DNA from: Kryptolebias marmoratus
Lineage: Eukaryota; Chordata; Actinopteri; Cyprinodontiformes; Rivulidae
NCBI RefSeq assembly: GCF_001649575.2
Contig: NC_051434.1
Coordinates: 8,145,492 to 8,209,491 of the forward strand
Direction: 5' to 3'
Length of the DNA stretch: 64,000 nucleotides
Made by a program: the position numbers and the translations under genes. The notes beneath the pieces were generated by a model. It searched no databases, was not told the origin of the DNA, and worked only from the letters and a program-made list of their open reading frames with translations. Positions 22,531 to 37,500 of this stretch are shown here, piece after piece (within the stretch, counting starts at the first letter, position 1; the number at the start of each line of letters is the position of its first letter).

Positions 22531-25500
22531 ATGTGCAGGTTACTACAGCTTTCCCACGTCATCTTGTGTTGCTCACACTCACAGTCCTATTTATTTACAA
22601 CCACTGAAACACACACATTCTCACTCATTTGCTCATTTCTCACACACAGATGCACTTTGTTAACTACACACACACACACACACTCACGTCCCTGGTGCCC
22701 TTTCAACGCGTCGACTTCGATGTAGAAGAATGGTGGCAGATCTGAATAGAACCGTATAGAATCTGCTGACAGAAAACTACTCACACGGCTCTTTATCTTG
22801 ACATTTTTAACTCCCTTGATGTTTTATTACACCGTTGTATTTTTGTGACATCTAAAAGCTCGAGACCTTCATCTGCACTCTGTTATTTGAGTGCTTACAT
22901 ATGGAAGTGCATAAAAGTTGCTTTTATTTTGAAATTTAAGCAAAGCAGCTGTGACAAATATGAATCAATTAAGTTTTAACAACATTTCTGCTGTAGTAAA
23001 GTATAAAAACAAAACAAAAAATTGGACCAAACAGGTCAAATATCAAAGAAGCATAAATTAATTATCAGTTTTCTACTCATCAAACACTTTCTCTGGTTAA
23101 TTTAAAAGAAAAGAAGCTCTGGCAGAGATTCAACTTAAACTCCATGAACTGAACTTGACTCAGAGTTGATTAGATGTGGAAAAATCTACTGAAATTAGCC
23201 AAAATATTCCATTTTTAAGCACATTAAACCAATCAGTGATTATTCAGTTAGTTTGCTCACCTGTCAGGATTTAAATCACTTCTTAATGAGGTCATTTATG
23301 AAGCAAAGGAATCAACTTTGACAGGTGTTTTTAATGTTTTACATACAGATTGTTGATGCAGTTGGGACGTGGGCAGCAGCGATTTATGTCAAATGAACGT
23401 GCAACCAGATCTGTGCCACTTCAGAGATCAATGGGATGGTGCATGATTGACAACTGATAAATTTTCATCCCCAGCTGATGCAATAAGCTGCGTGTACGGT
23501 ACGCTCACCTATCAACGACCCGTTCAGAAACAGCGCCACTCCGATCAGCGTGCCGACGCAGAGGGCCAGGATGAACGGCCTCCTCCTGCCCCAGCGCAGG
23601 GTGCAGCGGTCGCTGGCCGAGCCAATCAGGGGCGTGAATATCAGGCCGAGAACTGGACTGAGGAACCACGTTAGACTGTAGTACTGCTCTGGAAGACCTG
23701 CAGAAGAGAGCCAGAAATCCACTGAGTTCAGGGCAAAGATCTGGACACGATACAAGGAAAAGGTTTTTAGCTTTTTAACCAACAGGGGGCAGAAGAAGCA
23801 TAACCTCTGCTTTCAAGTTAAAGCATCAAACAGAAATCTAAAAGAAAGTTATGATCCTAATAGAAACATATAAAACTTACTGTTGCATTTCAACATGTGA
23901 TACAGGTTTTTGCTTAAATAAAAAGCAACACAAACTGTGTCTTCTAACCTCCTGTTTAGGCCCAAATGAAGGTAACGTGAGGATTTATCTCAGAACCACT
24001 GTGTTCGTGTGAATGACTGCCACATAAACCCCGTGTACCGCTCCGTGGAGAACCGCGAGCTGAAAATGTGACTCAGTCATCAGAAATCCGACAAGATGAC
24101 ACCCATGTTTGTGTTGCTGCTTCTTATTAAACACCAACAATCCGGAGCTTTGTCGTTAACTTCCAAAACATTTAAGCCAGCTGGTGTTTCGATAAACTGC
24201 TAAACAATAAAACATGTGAGTAATTTCAATGTTCTGAGTTAAACGGGCTGGAATTTCAATGGTTTTAGGTTGCGTCGCACAGCTTGCGCTTTTTTGTTCG
24301 GAGCACCTTTTTAAACTTTTATGTGATCCAACTTTCCACCGCTGGTGAAGCTTTTGGCAGAGTCTCAAATTTAGCCGGGAAAAAATAACTTTGGCTAAAC
24401 AGAGAAACAGTAAACAGCAAACTACCGGAAAGGCACACATGCTGTCAATACCTTTGAATAATAAAAGCAGGAAACAAACACACCTGTCGCCAGCCAAGCT
24501 ATTTCTTCACTCCTCAGTGACGGTTCATTTCAACACATGCACACAAGGTTCATTTGCTAAAAAGATTAATAAGTTTGAAATATTAGAGAAGAGAGAAACT
24601 GGTGTCTGAGCATTTCCCTTTGCATGTGATCAACTTGAAATGTTTTAAAGTCTACAAAAGCTCATTTTTAAGGTAAATTTGACGTCCGGGAAATACAACT
24701 TAAAGTGAGAGGTGAGAGAAAATTGAACTGATCTCGCTGTTTGACTCAAGCGAACATTTCTTTGCTCATATAAACCATCTTCGATCTCATCAACTCTGAG
24801 ATCTTAGATGTTGCATCACTTGGTCCTCCTAAAAGGAGGCAGCTGAGAAACATTTCTGCATGCAGCTGAAACACAAAGCTGCACATCTCTGCTCACCAAA
24901 GGTTATTTAAAATAAAAAGTATGCCATCTAGTTCATTTCTTTTCTGCACCAGCAACAACTTAGACAAAATACTATAACTGCACAGTCTGTAAATCCACAC
25001 AGGTCTATTAACATCAAAGATGCCCTCAGACTGAGAAACAAGCTTTTAAAGCTGATGAGGGGAGGAAGAGGCAGTTTTACCTAAGTGAAGTTGGCTGAAT
25101 CAAAACAAATTACATCCAGCATTAATTGTTTTATCTGAACAACAAGCCGACACTTGACACATCTCAATGAATTTGCATTAAATGCCATTTGGCCGCCTCT
25201 CTGCTCTTCCCGTAAAAAGACACTGAAATAATCTGCTCTAATGTATCCGCCGGCAGCCCAATCCGGCTCAAATAATGCCATCAGCTCTGCTTTAACAAGT
25301 TTGAGACGTAAGCTTCAGCACAGCTCCTTAAATGTCTTCAAACAAGGTGATGCATCTGAAACGGCTTTAACCTAAAGAAGCCGTTTCAAGCCATTTCTCT
25401 GTTGATCTGAAACTACAAATCTGATAAGCACTTCAAGCAGCGTGGGTTCAGAAGACATTTTCTAGAAGTTTGGAGGTTTGTGTGCACGGAGACGTTTGCT

Positions 25501-28500
25501 TGTAAAACGCTGCTGTTGTGTTAAAAAGAAGAAAAAGAAAGAAACTGGCTGCCATCCTGGTCATTTCCAAGTGTTCCCAGCTGCTGATTGATCATGTTTC
25601 TCTGTGGGTGAAATTTCTTGATGCAGCAGCAGGATTTAAAAAGAGTGTTTTCTCCTTTGGTTATCTGACATTTGACAGAAGACCAATGAAACATGGCAAA
25701 CATCCTGATGTGTATTTGTACCTGCACTGCCAATATCTTTTCTTATTTCTTTCTTTATCAGCTCAATAATTTATAGCAGAAAGACACATGAAGATGTATT
25801 CTGTATCTCCTTTTGTCAGAGAGTTACATCTGAGTGGGAGTAAGACTCAACATTTTGAGGATCTCTGGAAGTCAGATCTGGGATCTGGGAATGATGTTCC
25901 TCCCAATTTGTACCGATTACAAGCTGAAACCCAGTGGGACGTACTCACTGACGTTCTCACTGACCAGGCTAACTATGATCATCTTCACAGACACTTAACT
26001 GGGAATTATGCTGCAAGTTATTCATGTAAACCCTACAGAAACATGAGGTTAAACAGGATTGAATATGGCTGCTTCAAAGTGCTCCAAACTAACCAGAGCA
26101 AATAAAAAGTTTATTACTGCAGCTAACAAAACTCTTTCTGTGTGAGGTAGCCATGTTTAGATTTTTAAGCCAGTGCTGGTGAGAAATCGGAAACTTTCAA
26201 AGCCAAAATCCCAACTTTCAGATGCATTTTAGATTAATTTATTGACTGGGAATAATTCTTAGAGTTCATTTATAACTACTGACCGTTTTAAAAAGTAAAT
26301 ATTCCAACATCTTTTATTTTTAATGTAAAACATTATGTTTTGGCTTGTTTCTCTAGTTCATTTGACTGTTTTCCATATTATCTACCTGTAACACCTTTCT
26401 CCCACGCTTCCCACAAAGTGTTGACACATTTACACAAACAAGTTGGATTCTGACATGCAGGAAGTCCAGTTACTTGCTTTTGCACCTTTTTTGTTTTACA
26501 GATAAGGATAAAGCGGTTTCCTAGCTTGTGACACTTCATAGAGGTTTTAGGACAGACTGTATTTTTGCTCCAGCTGGCGGGAGTTTGAAGTGGCACATAA
26601 AACCCACAGAGGAGCTGTGATGAATAGACGGATTCACACTGGAGGGTCACGTCTGCTGCCATTTGAGATAAAACAGGCCATGTTCCTATTGTCCAGTACA
26701 AATGTTGACCTCCGCTTTTCTCTTGAGACTGGACTTAACTCCTTGTCGCTGTGGTGACCAGGTCTTGGGAACTCTGTCACCACGGAGACTCCATCACCTT
26801 CACTTCCTGGCTCCCAATATGGACGTGTCATTCACAACGGGCTTCCCGCCGAGGGGCTTTTTCAGACTTTGTGTGTTTTCGCCCTCCTCTCGGCCGGTTC
26901 TCTCTCTCTCATTGACACACTCGGGGGCACGCACACACTCACAAGGAGGCACGCAGACTAAACCAGTCTGCCATAAAGTACGAGACGAGGCAGCAGATAG
27001 GAATCGGTCTGTCTGTAGGTTTGTCAACATCAAAACAGGAAAACAGCTCCTGGTAAACAGTTCCCACACACAATACCCGAAAAACACAGACAAAATGCAG
27101 TAAATAAAAGACATGTCTCTGTTCCCAGACACTTCTAAAACGCAGTTCCCACACACTCCTGGTACTGTATGTGCAACACACACACACATATATACACAGG
27201 GAACAATACTGAGAGAATCAGAACACAGGAAGTATTTTAGAAAGAAAATAAAGGAATGAGAGCAGTAAGAGAGGGGAAACATGGAGGAGTGTGAGAAAAG
27301 ATTAACATAAAAAACCTGACCAAAGTGGAGGACAGACGGAGTGAAATAAAGTGAGAGACGGAGGGAATAAAGAGGACAGAGATGGACAAGAAGACTGAAA
27401 GACAGAGTTCATATTCAGGCTGTCAAACTGCTGCTGATTGATCCTGGGAAAGAAAAACAAAATCTACCCCATCTATCATCAAAGCAGTTGCTTTATTATG
27501 CACATTTCCTTCTCACACGCCCAAAAAAAAAAAAAAATAAAATAATGGAGCTCAATGTGTGACTGTGGGAAAACAAAGTTTCTATTCATCGCAGCGTCGG
27601 AGCAGGTTTTCTGCATTTTCCTCCATGTGGCTTCCACCTTAACAAAAACCCAGACAAAACATGGCAAATGCTGCAGATCTTTTTGTTTCCTAATCTTGAA
27701 CTTGTGGGTTGTGTGTTCTCTCCTTTTGAACATAAGGAAGTCAGACATATTTAAACGTGTTCCCTCACTGAATCAGGCCAAAACACAAATTCAGAAAATT
27801 GTTTTTCCCCTTTTTTAAACTTTTTCTGCTGCAAGATTTTAAAATAAAGGAATCAAAATAAGCCAACTTCAATCTCGTCTGATACCGCAACATCTCGGGT
27901 GATCTGTTAGCGCTCAGCGTACGTGTTCGGTATGACTCTCAGCTACTACCACACCAAATTAGACCCCAGTAGCTCTAAAATTCACTGAAATATAACCATT
28001 TCTGTGTTGGCTAGTGTCGATTAGCTGTGACAGCCATCTTTAATTGGCTTGGCTCCAAAAGCTTGTGAATTTACAACCAATAACTACTTCATCAGTACTT
28101 CAATGAAATCCATCCAGTGGTTTATGAGATATTTTGCTAACAGAGTTGACTCCTAAAGTTAATAATACCAACATTGCGCACAAAGTACGTGTTGGGGATG
28201 ATGCTCAGCTACTACCACACCAGATTTAGCACAATATCTTTAAAATTTGCTGACTTGTCACCATTTTGGGGTTTCCTAAGGTGAGTTGACTGTGGCGGCC
28301 ATCTTGAACTGGGCTGAGTCCTGAGTCTGGAGCTGGAAGTGACGAAAGCACTTCTGCTTGAACAACCGTTTCTTCCTCCTGAAAAGCCAAACCTCTACTC
28401 TAAAATCCACCAATCTGATTTCTTTCTACAACTTAAGAGAAAAAGGAAAAATTAAACCTCAATCTCCTTTACTCCTTTTTCTTTTTCCTCACTCTTTCCT

Positions 28501-31500
28501 TCCTGCCCATTCTCCTATAAACAAAACGGTCCTTTCATATCCTGCGCTCGTGTGAGAAAACGGCGAGGAAAATGACAGGCGTCCCCGAAAAGAGCCAGAG
28601 AAATGGTGTGAAAGTGAGACTGGGGCAGAGGTCATGAAGGGAGAAAGTGGGCAGGAAGGAAGGAGGTGAAAGCAAGAGGATGAGACGGCCAGAGTAAGGA
28701 AAGGAAAGGAGGAAGCAGGTGGTTTCTGAAACAACAAACGTGAACCGAGTCAGGTGTAGTTATTAAAGAAAAAACAGAAAAAAAGGAGGAAATGATCAAA
28801 AGATATGGACAACTAGAAAATATCAAAATCTAAATTGCATTATTGATGTCTGGCTTTAGTTTTGGGTTACAACAATGAGACATCAACATTAATTTTGATC
28901 ATATTTGTTAAAAAACAAACAAAAAAAGCAACATGCTGTGTTCTGTGGAGACAGAAGAATATCTGACAGAGACAGAACAACTCCTGGTGGACTCAGCTGA
29001 TCAGCAGCAGGATTATTTTTAGCTGTCACAGTAACAACATGAACATTGTTCAGAGGAGGAAAGAAGGCGACAGAGTAAACAACCGTCTCATGCAAAAGTG
29101 ACAGGGTGTAAAAATCCACCGGCTAGAGAATCTTATTTAGTTTGTGTTGATAGAAACTGACTCGTAAACAGGCCCCGCTCTGATTAGTGGCACCATGAGA
29201 CTTTATTTAAGGATGCCAACTCTTATTTAAAATAAGAAATCGTCTCTAATTCAAAACTAAAAAGACGAGTTCTCTATAACGGTGACCAGGAACACACTTT
29301 TGTTCCTCATTTTTAAGAGCCAGCTTTGTTTATAGATGATAAGTAAAACAGGTGAAACAGTGATTTTATCTAACTGGTGCTGAAGAATCAGGGTTTTTTT
29401 TCTGCAGGGTAAAATATTAAACACAGAAATAGACCTATACTTTGGGTAATCGAAGCTACTGAAAAGTCCAGTTTGACGTTTAAGCTGCTTTTCGCCTATT
29501 AAACTAAACAACTTTTTAATTTAAAGTGACATAGTTCAAACACAAACTAGGAAAGTTGCATTTCCTGCAAAAATGCCGTGGGAATACTGAGTGAACACGT
29601 GAACAGCCTCCTGGAAACGTTAGGGATTTTCAGGTGCTGACTGTTAAAACGTTACACCTTCACACCATAATGCTGCGCTTGTTGAATCCGCTGTAGTCTC
29701 CACGCCAGGTGGCTGGCTGATGCTGGGATTTTTGTATTTCAGCTTCACTTTAGTCTCAGGCATGAGAACGGTTACATCCAGAATGCCTAAAACAACGGAC
29801 GTTCATCTGGACCGGTGATGGAGTTGTGTTGCTGTGACACGTTGAAAAGGGTGAGTGGCACAAAAAAGCTCTGCTGTCCACCGATGCTACTGTTATTGAT
29901 CTACTCGTGTGTGTGTGTGTGTGTGTGTGTGCAGAATAACTATCGACTGACCACAACCATAGTTCACACTTGTGATTTCACACAAGTTGTAGTTTCAGAG
30001 GATCCAACCTGTTGCTGTGTAAACAAATGGCCGAATTACAACAGAAATGTTACGGTTTCACTTAAACAGTCGTAGAAACTGCGTCTCACAGCTAAATATT
30101 ATCTGGACAACAAAGTCCCCGTCCCTCTGCGCCACCCTGAGCAGACAGGGTCCCTTTCTTCAGGTTCTGAATGTTGACAACCCTCGATTTTCTTCAACTC
30201 ACTCTGACTAACTCTGCTTCAGGTAAGATACTGACAGCAGATCACTCCTCTACACAACCGCACTCCCAACACACTATAAAATGTAGAAACAATGTTCTCT
30301 GTGCTCGATGGGCTTCTTCTTTGCTCATAAAAGATGTATTAAAGTGTTTATAAATAATTTTTTTTAATTTTTTGCACAATGCATCTTTTATGTGTGGATA
30401 TTTGTACTCCGACAACCCAGGAGTGCAAGTTTTCTTTATGGTACTTTCGAGTTTGTTTCCTGGAAAACTATTTAAAGTAGCTGATGACTCACCCTGCACT
30501 TGAGTGCCCTGAAACATGTCTTTTCTTACATTTTGCTGCAACATCAGATCATTTGGGTCGTCTAACAAGAACAACCTGCTTTTTCAGGAGGAGCTTTTCT
30601 GACTTCGGCAAACATTAGCAGGAAAATGGCGGATCAAAAGCTTCTTAAAAAGGTAAAAAAAACAGGTTTTGTGTAGATGCTTTTCTGAAACACTTCTATA
30701 CGAAATAATTATGTTTCTCTTGCCAGTGAGCTACTTTCACTCAGTCTGTCTGAAATATTGTGCTCACCGAAGCAATTTATGAAGAAATTAGCAGAAAATT
30801 ATCCAAGCGCGAATCAGAGGTTTTAAAACAGGAGGACTAAATTGTTTTATAAGCCCTGTAAAACCTAGTGACCTGATCACTGCTGACATAATGACAGGCT
30901 AAGCTACCTGCTACAAATGTATGACTGCACAGGGAATATAAAGTGCAAGAAAAAGCAAGTGGGAAGACAGTAAGAAGGGAGTCCTAACGCTTCCCAGTAG
31001 CAAGGAATGATGAGAACATCAATCACAGTGTAGTAATTCTGCATCCAGACACCCTTAGACAAACAAAATCTTAAAGCTACACGGGCTAAAAAAAAGAAAT
31101 CTTTATTAAAACTATGGCTTAAAGAGCAAAAGAGGCTAACTGACTTAAAGAGCAGCATGAGTTCTGATGGGTTTAACTTGACTGACTGCTTAATACTGCA
31201 GCAAAACGGCTCGATGACTCGTCCACTCAGCTTATTTACCAGAGGAAAAACCTTGAAATTATCCTCCTCTGTTTGTGTTTGAGCTGCATCCCCCACCGCT
31301 CATCCTGGCGTCATAAGGTGGCATTCAAACTGCATGGAGCCAGCAAGTATGAACACACACACACACACACACACAGCTGCTTCTAGTCAGCAGAGTTATG
31401 TAACAGCACTGCAGCAGAACGATCTGCCTCCTGCTGAGGCACACAGAGGAGATTTACACGGAGAGAGAAAACCTTCAACTGTCCAAATGCATCTTTTTTT

Positions 31501-34500
31501 TTTATTCTTTATGATACATTCCCCATCGGCTGCATTATATATGACAGATGAGTGTATGGGATTCACAGCAGCAGGATGGCTGGTTTCTGGCTGGGGCTGA
31601 CCTATCACCAGCAGGAAGCTGCAGCTTACAGAAGATCGGATCAATAAAGCCAATCAGCTGGTGGTCTTATGTAAGCACAAATACGGCACGCAATTAAAAA
31701 CTCAGGTGATTAAAGCTGTTTTAACATGAACCTGCATAGCAGAAGTTTTTTTTTAAAATAACTGCCTGTTTGCTGCTAAAGCTTCATATTAAGCCTAATA
31801 ACCAGATAAGTGTCAGATATTTCTACGCACCACAGTTTCAAATATGGCGTCTTGTGGTCGCAGTTTATTTCTGCAGACTCACAGAAACCCCTTTAGGTTA
31901 ACAAGACTAAAAATGCTTTCTTTACAGTCGGCTACAGCAACTTAAAGCGTGCTGCAAAAACATGCGAGAAAGGAAACTTGGTATTAGATTCAAGATTACG
32001 ATCTAAAAAAAAAAAGAAATCAACAGAACATACAGACTAAAACCTGCTCAGATAGTTTGTCTGCAGCTAAACCAGAGAAACAGCATTTGCCACACATTTT
32101 ATTTAATATATTTAGGGGTTAGCACCAAGTCCCACTCATTTACTTTTTATAAGATGTTAGTTGCAGAGCCAAGCTTTGTTCTCGTTTCATACAGAAGCAG
32201 GAACAATAGAAGGAAGAACTGGGAGTTTTATTAGTTTCCTAAGAAAAGATTTTATGCATCTGACAGTAAACATTAATGACCACACCGGAAAACAGTGCTT
32301 AACGTGGCACTTTAAAAGTTGGAGCTTAAATTACTTCCACTTTCAACATTTTATTAGGAAACATGAGTGCACAAGATTCATCCATCCATTAATAATGTGT
32401 CTACATATCGGTCACTCAATAACACACAACAAATGTTTTGGTTTTTTTTTAAACTCACTTTGCACAAATAAAGACATTCAGCTTGAGGCAAACTGTTGTG
32501 CTCGCTGACATTCATAAAGCGTGTTAGTTGGGCTGTTTTTAAAGTTTTTTTGGTCACTTTTATCACTTTGGCTGCACTGTTCTGGGTACTGAAACATACC
32601 CAACGTTAAGTTATAAGAGAGAAAAGGAGCCCGTGATTTAAATTTTATTTACTGCATTAATTTATCTCAAAAAGCTTTTTTTCAAGGTTTTTCCAGGTAA
32701 GAACTTTCATCTTCCACTCAGTGTTTGCAGGGGTGGGGTTATAACCGGTTTATTAAAGGACCATCGAGTGAGCGACATGTTTCATCAGAGAAGGAGAAGC
32801 AAATTAAACGGCCCATCACAACTTTGACTGCAAAGGATTTGCAACTGTATTCTGTTGTTAAAAAAACAGGGCTTGTGGGTCATGTTTTGCATTTTGGAGC
32901 TACAAAAACCATGATCCCATGTTGAAGATACTAACACAGCCTTTTCCAATCTACAACAGGACCAAAAGGTCATGGATACAGTAAAAAAAGCCAGTAAGAT
33001 AGCTCTAATGTGATGCATGATGAACATCTACTGCCACAAAACCTTACATTGCTGCACTCAGGATTTTGAATCAACTTTTTGCCAATTTAGTTCCCAAAAC
33101 TCTTTTTTTGTTTTTACTGAAGTAGTGCAAATTATTTTGTTTCTTATAGGTCAGAGATTCAATGCTGAGGATATGGTTCTAAGTCTGGTTATGGATGCAT
33201 TGATGTGTTGTTTCTTATTGTGTCGCAGTCCTCTGAATTGCATTCGAATCGAATCATGAGGTGCCAAAACATCCCCACCCCTGCAGAGCATTTTATAACT
33301 AAACAACTGTTTAAAAATACTTTGATTATTTGGAAGCCCTGCTCTCATGTGGCACTCCTCTTCAGATACGTTTGTTGTGAAGCTGCCCAAACCAGGAAGT
33401 CAAAGGAAATAAAAAGCAGTTTTATATTCCTTTCACCATGTGATTCATTATTGAAATGTGAGTGTGCACACTGTGCAGCTCAGGCCGGGCTGCAGTGGAA
33501 ATGGTGAGGCACTGAGTGGGCTTTACGTCTGACGGATTTGCATGCTGAGCCTTTTGAGGTCCCACGCTTTCTATTAAACAAAACACTTGGGCTCCTGATT
33601 AACAAAGTGACCAGGCTTTACCACACAAACGCACAAGCAGCTTCGCCTGCCTGCTAAAACGGTTCTTCCCCAAGTTATCTTTACAAATACATCGGTGTTG
33701 TTTTTATTTTAAACCTTCCAGCTTTCTGGCATTAAAGTGTTTACAGCATGGCCTTGTTTAAAGAATCTGCTTCCCATGATGTTTCTTTGTTCCTCGTCAT
33801 CACCTGAGAGCGTGCTTGTTTTTGATGACTTCACCTCCCTGGGGAGGGAGGGGTGGGAAACAATGTGCTGACAAACACCACACACACACACATACACACA
33901 CATATACATGCAGCTCTGCATTCCTCACATGCTAACTACACTACACTCGCACAAACACACACCTAGTTTATTACGTGCTGTGTCAAAAAAACATGCACCG
34001 CAACAAGCATGAAGACAAAAGTCCTTTGCTGAGTCGACATAATCGCAAACAAAGAGCCATAGATTAACAAGTGTTGTGGTGCACAGGTGAAAGTGAGAAA
34101 ACCACAGAAGGTAAATTGCAAGATTTCTTTTTTTAACTCGCTACAGCAGTAAGATGCCATGAAATACTGCTGCTAGAAAACAATTTTTTTTGTGCTTGTG
34201 TGTACTGTGATAACTCAGACACTGCAGTGGCACCACAAAGAGGGCTCAAAATAACAGAGTGGCACTTTGATCCGTCCTTTTCTCTGCAGAGACAGGCAGT
34301 GTGAAAAGATAATCAAGGAATCAGGATTGCCGTTAAAGGGCCTCGCAGGCCGCCAAAAACAATTCCCACGTTCAGCTGCTCCCGTTTCTCACCTTCTCTG
34401 CAGAATTGTTTTTCTTTCACGCTGCATCCACCTTTTAGGATGGACAGCACAGCGCAAAGCAGAGAACCGATCCTAAACTGGATCTTTAGGCACTTTGTTA

Positions 34501-37500
34501 CGAGCAGCTAAGAAACAACGAGCATACTGTGCGCACACTAGTCCACAGAAAAAGAGAAAAAGCAGGCCAAAAAGAAAAATTTGAAAGGTTTTCAGAAAGT
34601 TTGGAGAGCTATTGATCAAAAGCACTTTAAAAATTGTGAAGTTTTAGAAAGTCTATGTAAAGAAAACAAATAAAAAAGTTGCATTTTCTGCAAAAGGTTA
34701 GCTTAAAGCTAAAAATAGCGGAATGATAACAAAAAGAGTAAAAGGAGCAAAATTAGACAAAACAAAAACCAAATATGTTGAAGCAGATTTCAAAGAATGA
34801 TGGTTTTAAAGGAAATAAAGAAACTTTAATGCATTTCTATGGAGAAAATATTTGTGAATAAAAGTAAATATTGCAAAAAGTCTAATAGATATAGAAATGG
34901 GTAAAATAGCATCAAGCATGAAGTAGTTAGATTGCAAACAATGCACAAAATAAAAATAAAATCAGGAAACCAAACGGGTGGTTTAAAACTTTTACATAAT
35001 ACTATAAATATTGACTCCTTTCACCGGCCAGAAAAGAAACAAAAAGATGTTCTCCATCCATCCGCCTGCTCTCCCCTCCTTACCCTCTGCTTTGAGATGA
35101 ATGATTTAGACAGATTATGGTGATTAGTCGCTGTGACATCAAGCCAGTCATTTATATAACCCTGTCTGCAAGGTCAACAGCTAGATTAGGCCATCTGACT
35201 CGATGGGATTAGATTACGTGGCATGCAAGTATGAACGATGCAAGATCAAGCTGATTTGTCACAATAAACAACGTGGAGCGCTTCGTTCTATAGTTCGGTG
35301 CCGATGTGACAGAAGACTCTGAAAGCAAAGCCGTGAAGGACGGCGGCCACCTGACGAAGGAGATTTTCTGTCACCGAGCCTGCGAGCGGTGGCCAGTGTC
35401 TTCTTTCACAATTTACTGTCAGTCCAGAAGGGCCTTCGCATTAACATGCAAATGCTTTTCTTCACGGGCTGAAAATAACAGCGAACATGTAGCGGATTTA
35501 ATGTGAAGCGAGCCAGCTGGCACGGTGACAAAATGTTTAAAAAAAAAAAAGAAAGTCAATAAATGGCTTCGGTGTACTTTTAAAAGCACACAGTGGATTT
35601 GTGACGAGGCCTTCCTTTCAGAATGCCACCACAGCGAACAGAAGGCCATTTAATGTCGGATTGTAGTAATCTCCTTAAGAGAAAGTCTCCACAGAAGGTT
35701 AACAATGCTGTCGAGCTGCCAGCAAAACTGCATCCAAGGCAGGTCGGTCAGAGTAAATAAACTGAGTTTAAATGAACTCTTGAGATGGAAAAGAATCCAA
35801 TGTTGCCACTTTTACACAGCTCTGCTTCGGACATGATTTAGTTTCCTCTCAACATGACCAAACAAAACTTTAATTTACCGTGTTTGGTTTTTACTTTTTG
35901 TCTTTTTAGCAGACCTCTGTTTTGCAGCATTCAACTTATCAATAAATGTAATGTTCCAAATGCTTCCCCTTGTAGAGGACAAACAAGAATATTGCATTAA
36001 AAAATTGCTTCTTTTTTTAAAGCTTTTCATTATTACACTACCCTAATTTTTGATTACACAAAATAAAATAAGCTTGTGTTCAGTCTTAACTCTGAGTGTG
36101 TGGCATCTGCAGGTATTTACCTCTGATTCATCATCTTTACACTCATATAAGTGCAAATTACAAATAACAGAACTCTGTAGGCTTCTGGTTCACAACTTTA
36201 CTTCTAATATGACTTTAGTTACGCTTTAAAGGTTGTATTTTTTCTCTTTTTGAGCTGGGTTCAGAGAAAGCTTGTTCTGCAGTGAGCCATCCAAAAAGAG
36301 TAAAGGAACACACTATCTGCTCTCATCGCTCCCTTTTTCTCCTGAATGCACCCGCTCCTTCCTCATTTCACAATTTAATCCTGTTTGTACCATTGTCTTA
36401 ATGTCCATTCTGCTCTTATCACATCAGGTGGTGCTCCTACCGAGGGTGACTTTAAGTAAAGTATATCTGGAGGACAATAAAAAAGATACGAACAAAAGAC
36501 AGCTGAAAGAAAATCAACAATGAAATCAGAAGATAAAGGAGTCAGGACTCTGCTTCTTAGAAAAGAAAGACTGAGTCATTCCCCTGAACATGTTATTACG
36601 TCCAACAAAAAGGTTTGATATAATATACTGAGAACCTTGAAAAGCACTAAAAGCCACTTCAAAACCTTAGAATGGTTTTAAATCTCGGTGCAAATGTCTC
36701 AGAGTGAGTTTCTGAGGGCTGGTTGACATGATGAATCAGACAGCTCTGCACTAAAAGGATTAAAATGTTCTCAGACTTTCAGACAGACAGCCTAATGTGT
36801 CTTCTGTACGGAGGCAGGAGGTTCATCGTGAATGAAATCATCTTGTTTTGTTCAGTTAAATAGATGCTGAAGAAAACCCTTTTTTTTTAAATTAACTCAT
36901 TTCAATCGTTTAAGATGTCAGAAAGCCATCGTCCCATTCAGCTTTAAAATGAAACAATGAAGGTTGTATTTTTGCTAAAGGTCAGAAAAAGACCCACGAT
37001 GCTCTGCTTCCCTCTCTAGTCTGACACTATCTTCTCAGACAGTAGCAAAACCTGAATCTGCCCAAATACTATGCCATGGAGTACCAACAAGCATACACTT
37101 GTTGTTTGAGTCATTTCACACAAATAAGTAACGTAAACTCCAATTGTGTCGGAATTTTTGTATTTATAAAAGCAATTGAGACCACAAAAAATGGTTAAAA
37201 TCTCAAAACTTACCCTCAGGTTGTTTGAAAAAAATATGGATGATTTGGAACATGGATACAATGACCAAATAACGAGGAACGACAAATTCCCACATTTTGA
37301 TTGGCTCCATTATTTAACATTAAACAATAACAGAGAGATCATTTTCTTAGATTTCTCTCTGGTAAATGTCAAACCCGGCACCACCCCTGTTTCCTCCTCA
37401 CGTCTAACAGGGAAAATTTTTATCAAACTTCAAAATAAAAAAACTGAAACAGTGAGCTGTCATGAAAGCCTCTCCTGGAAGCAAAAAAAAGAGCTCATGT

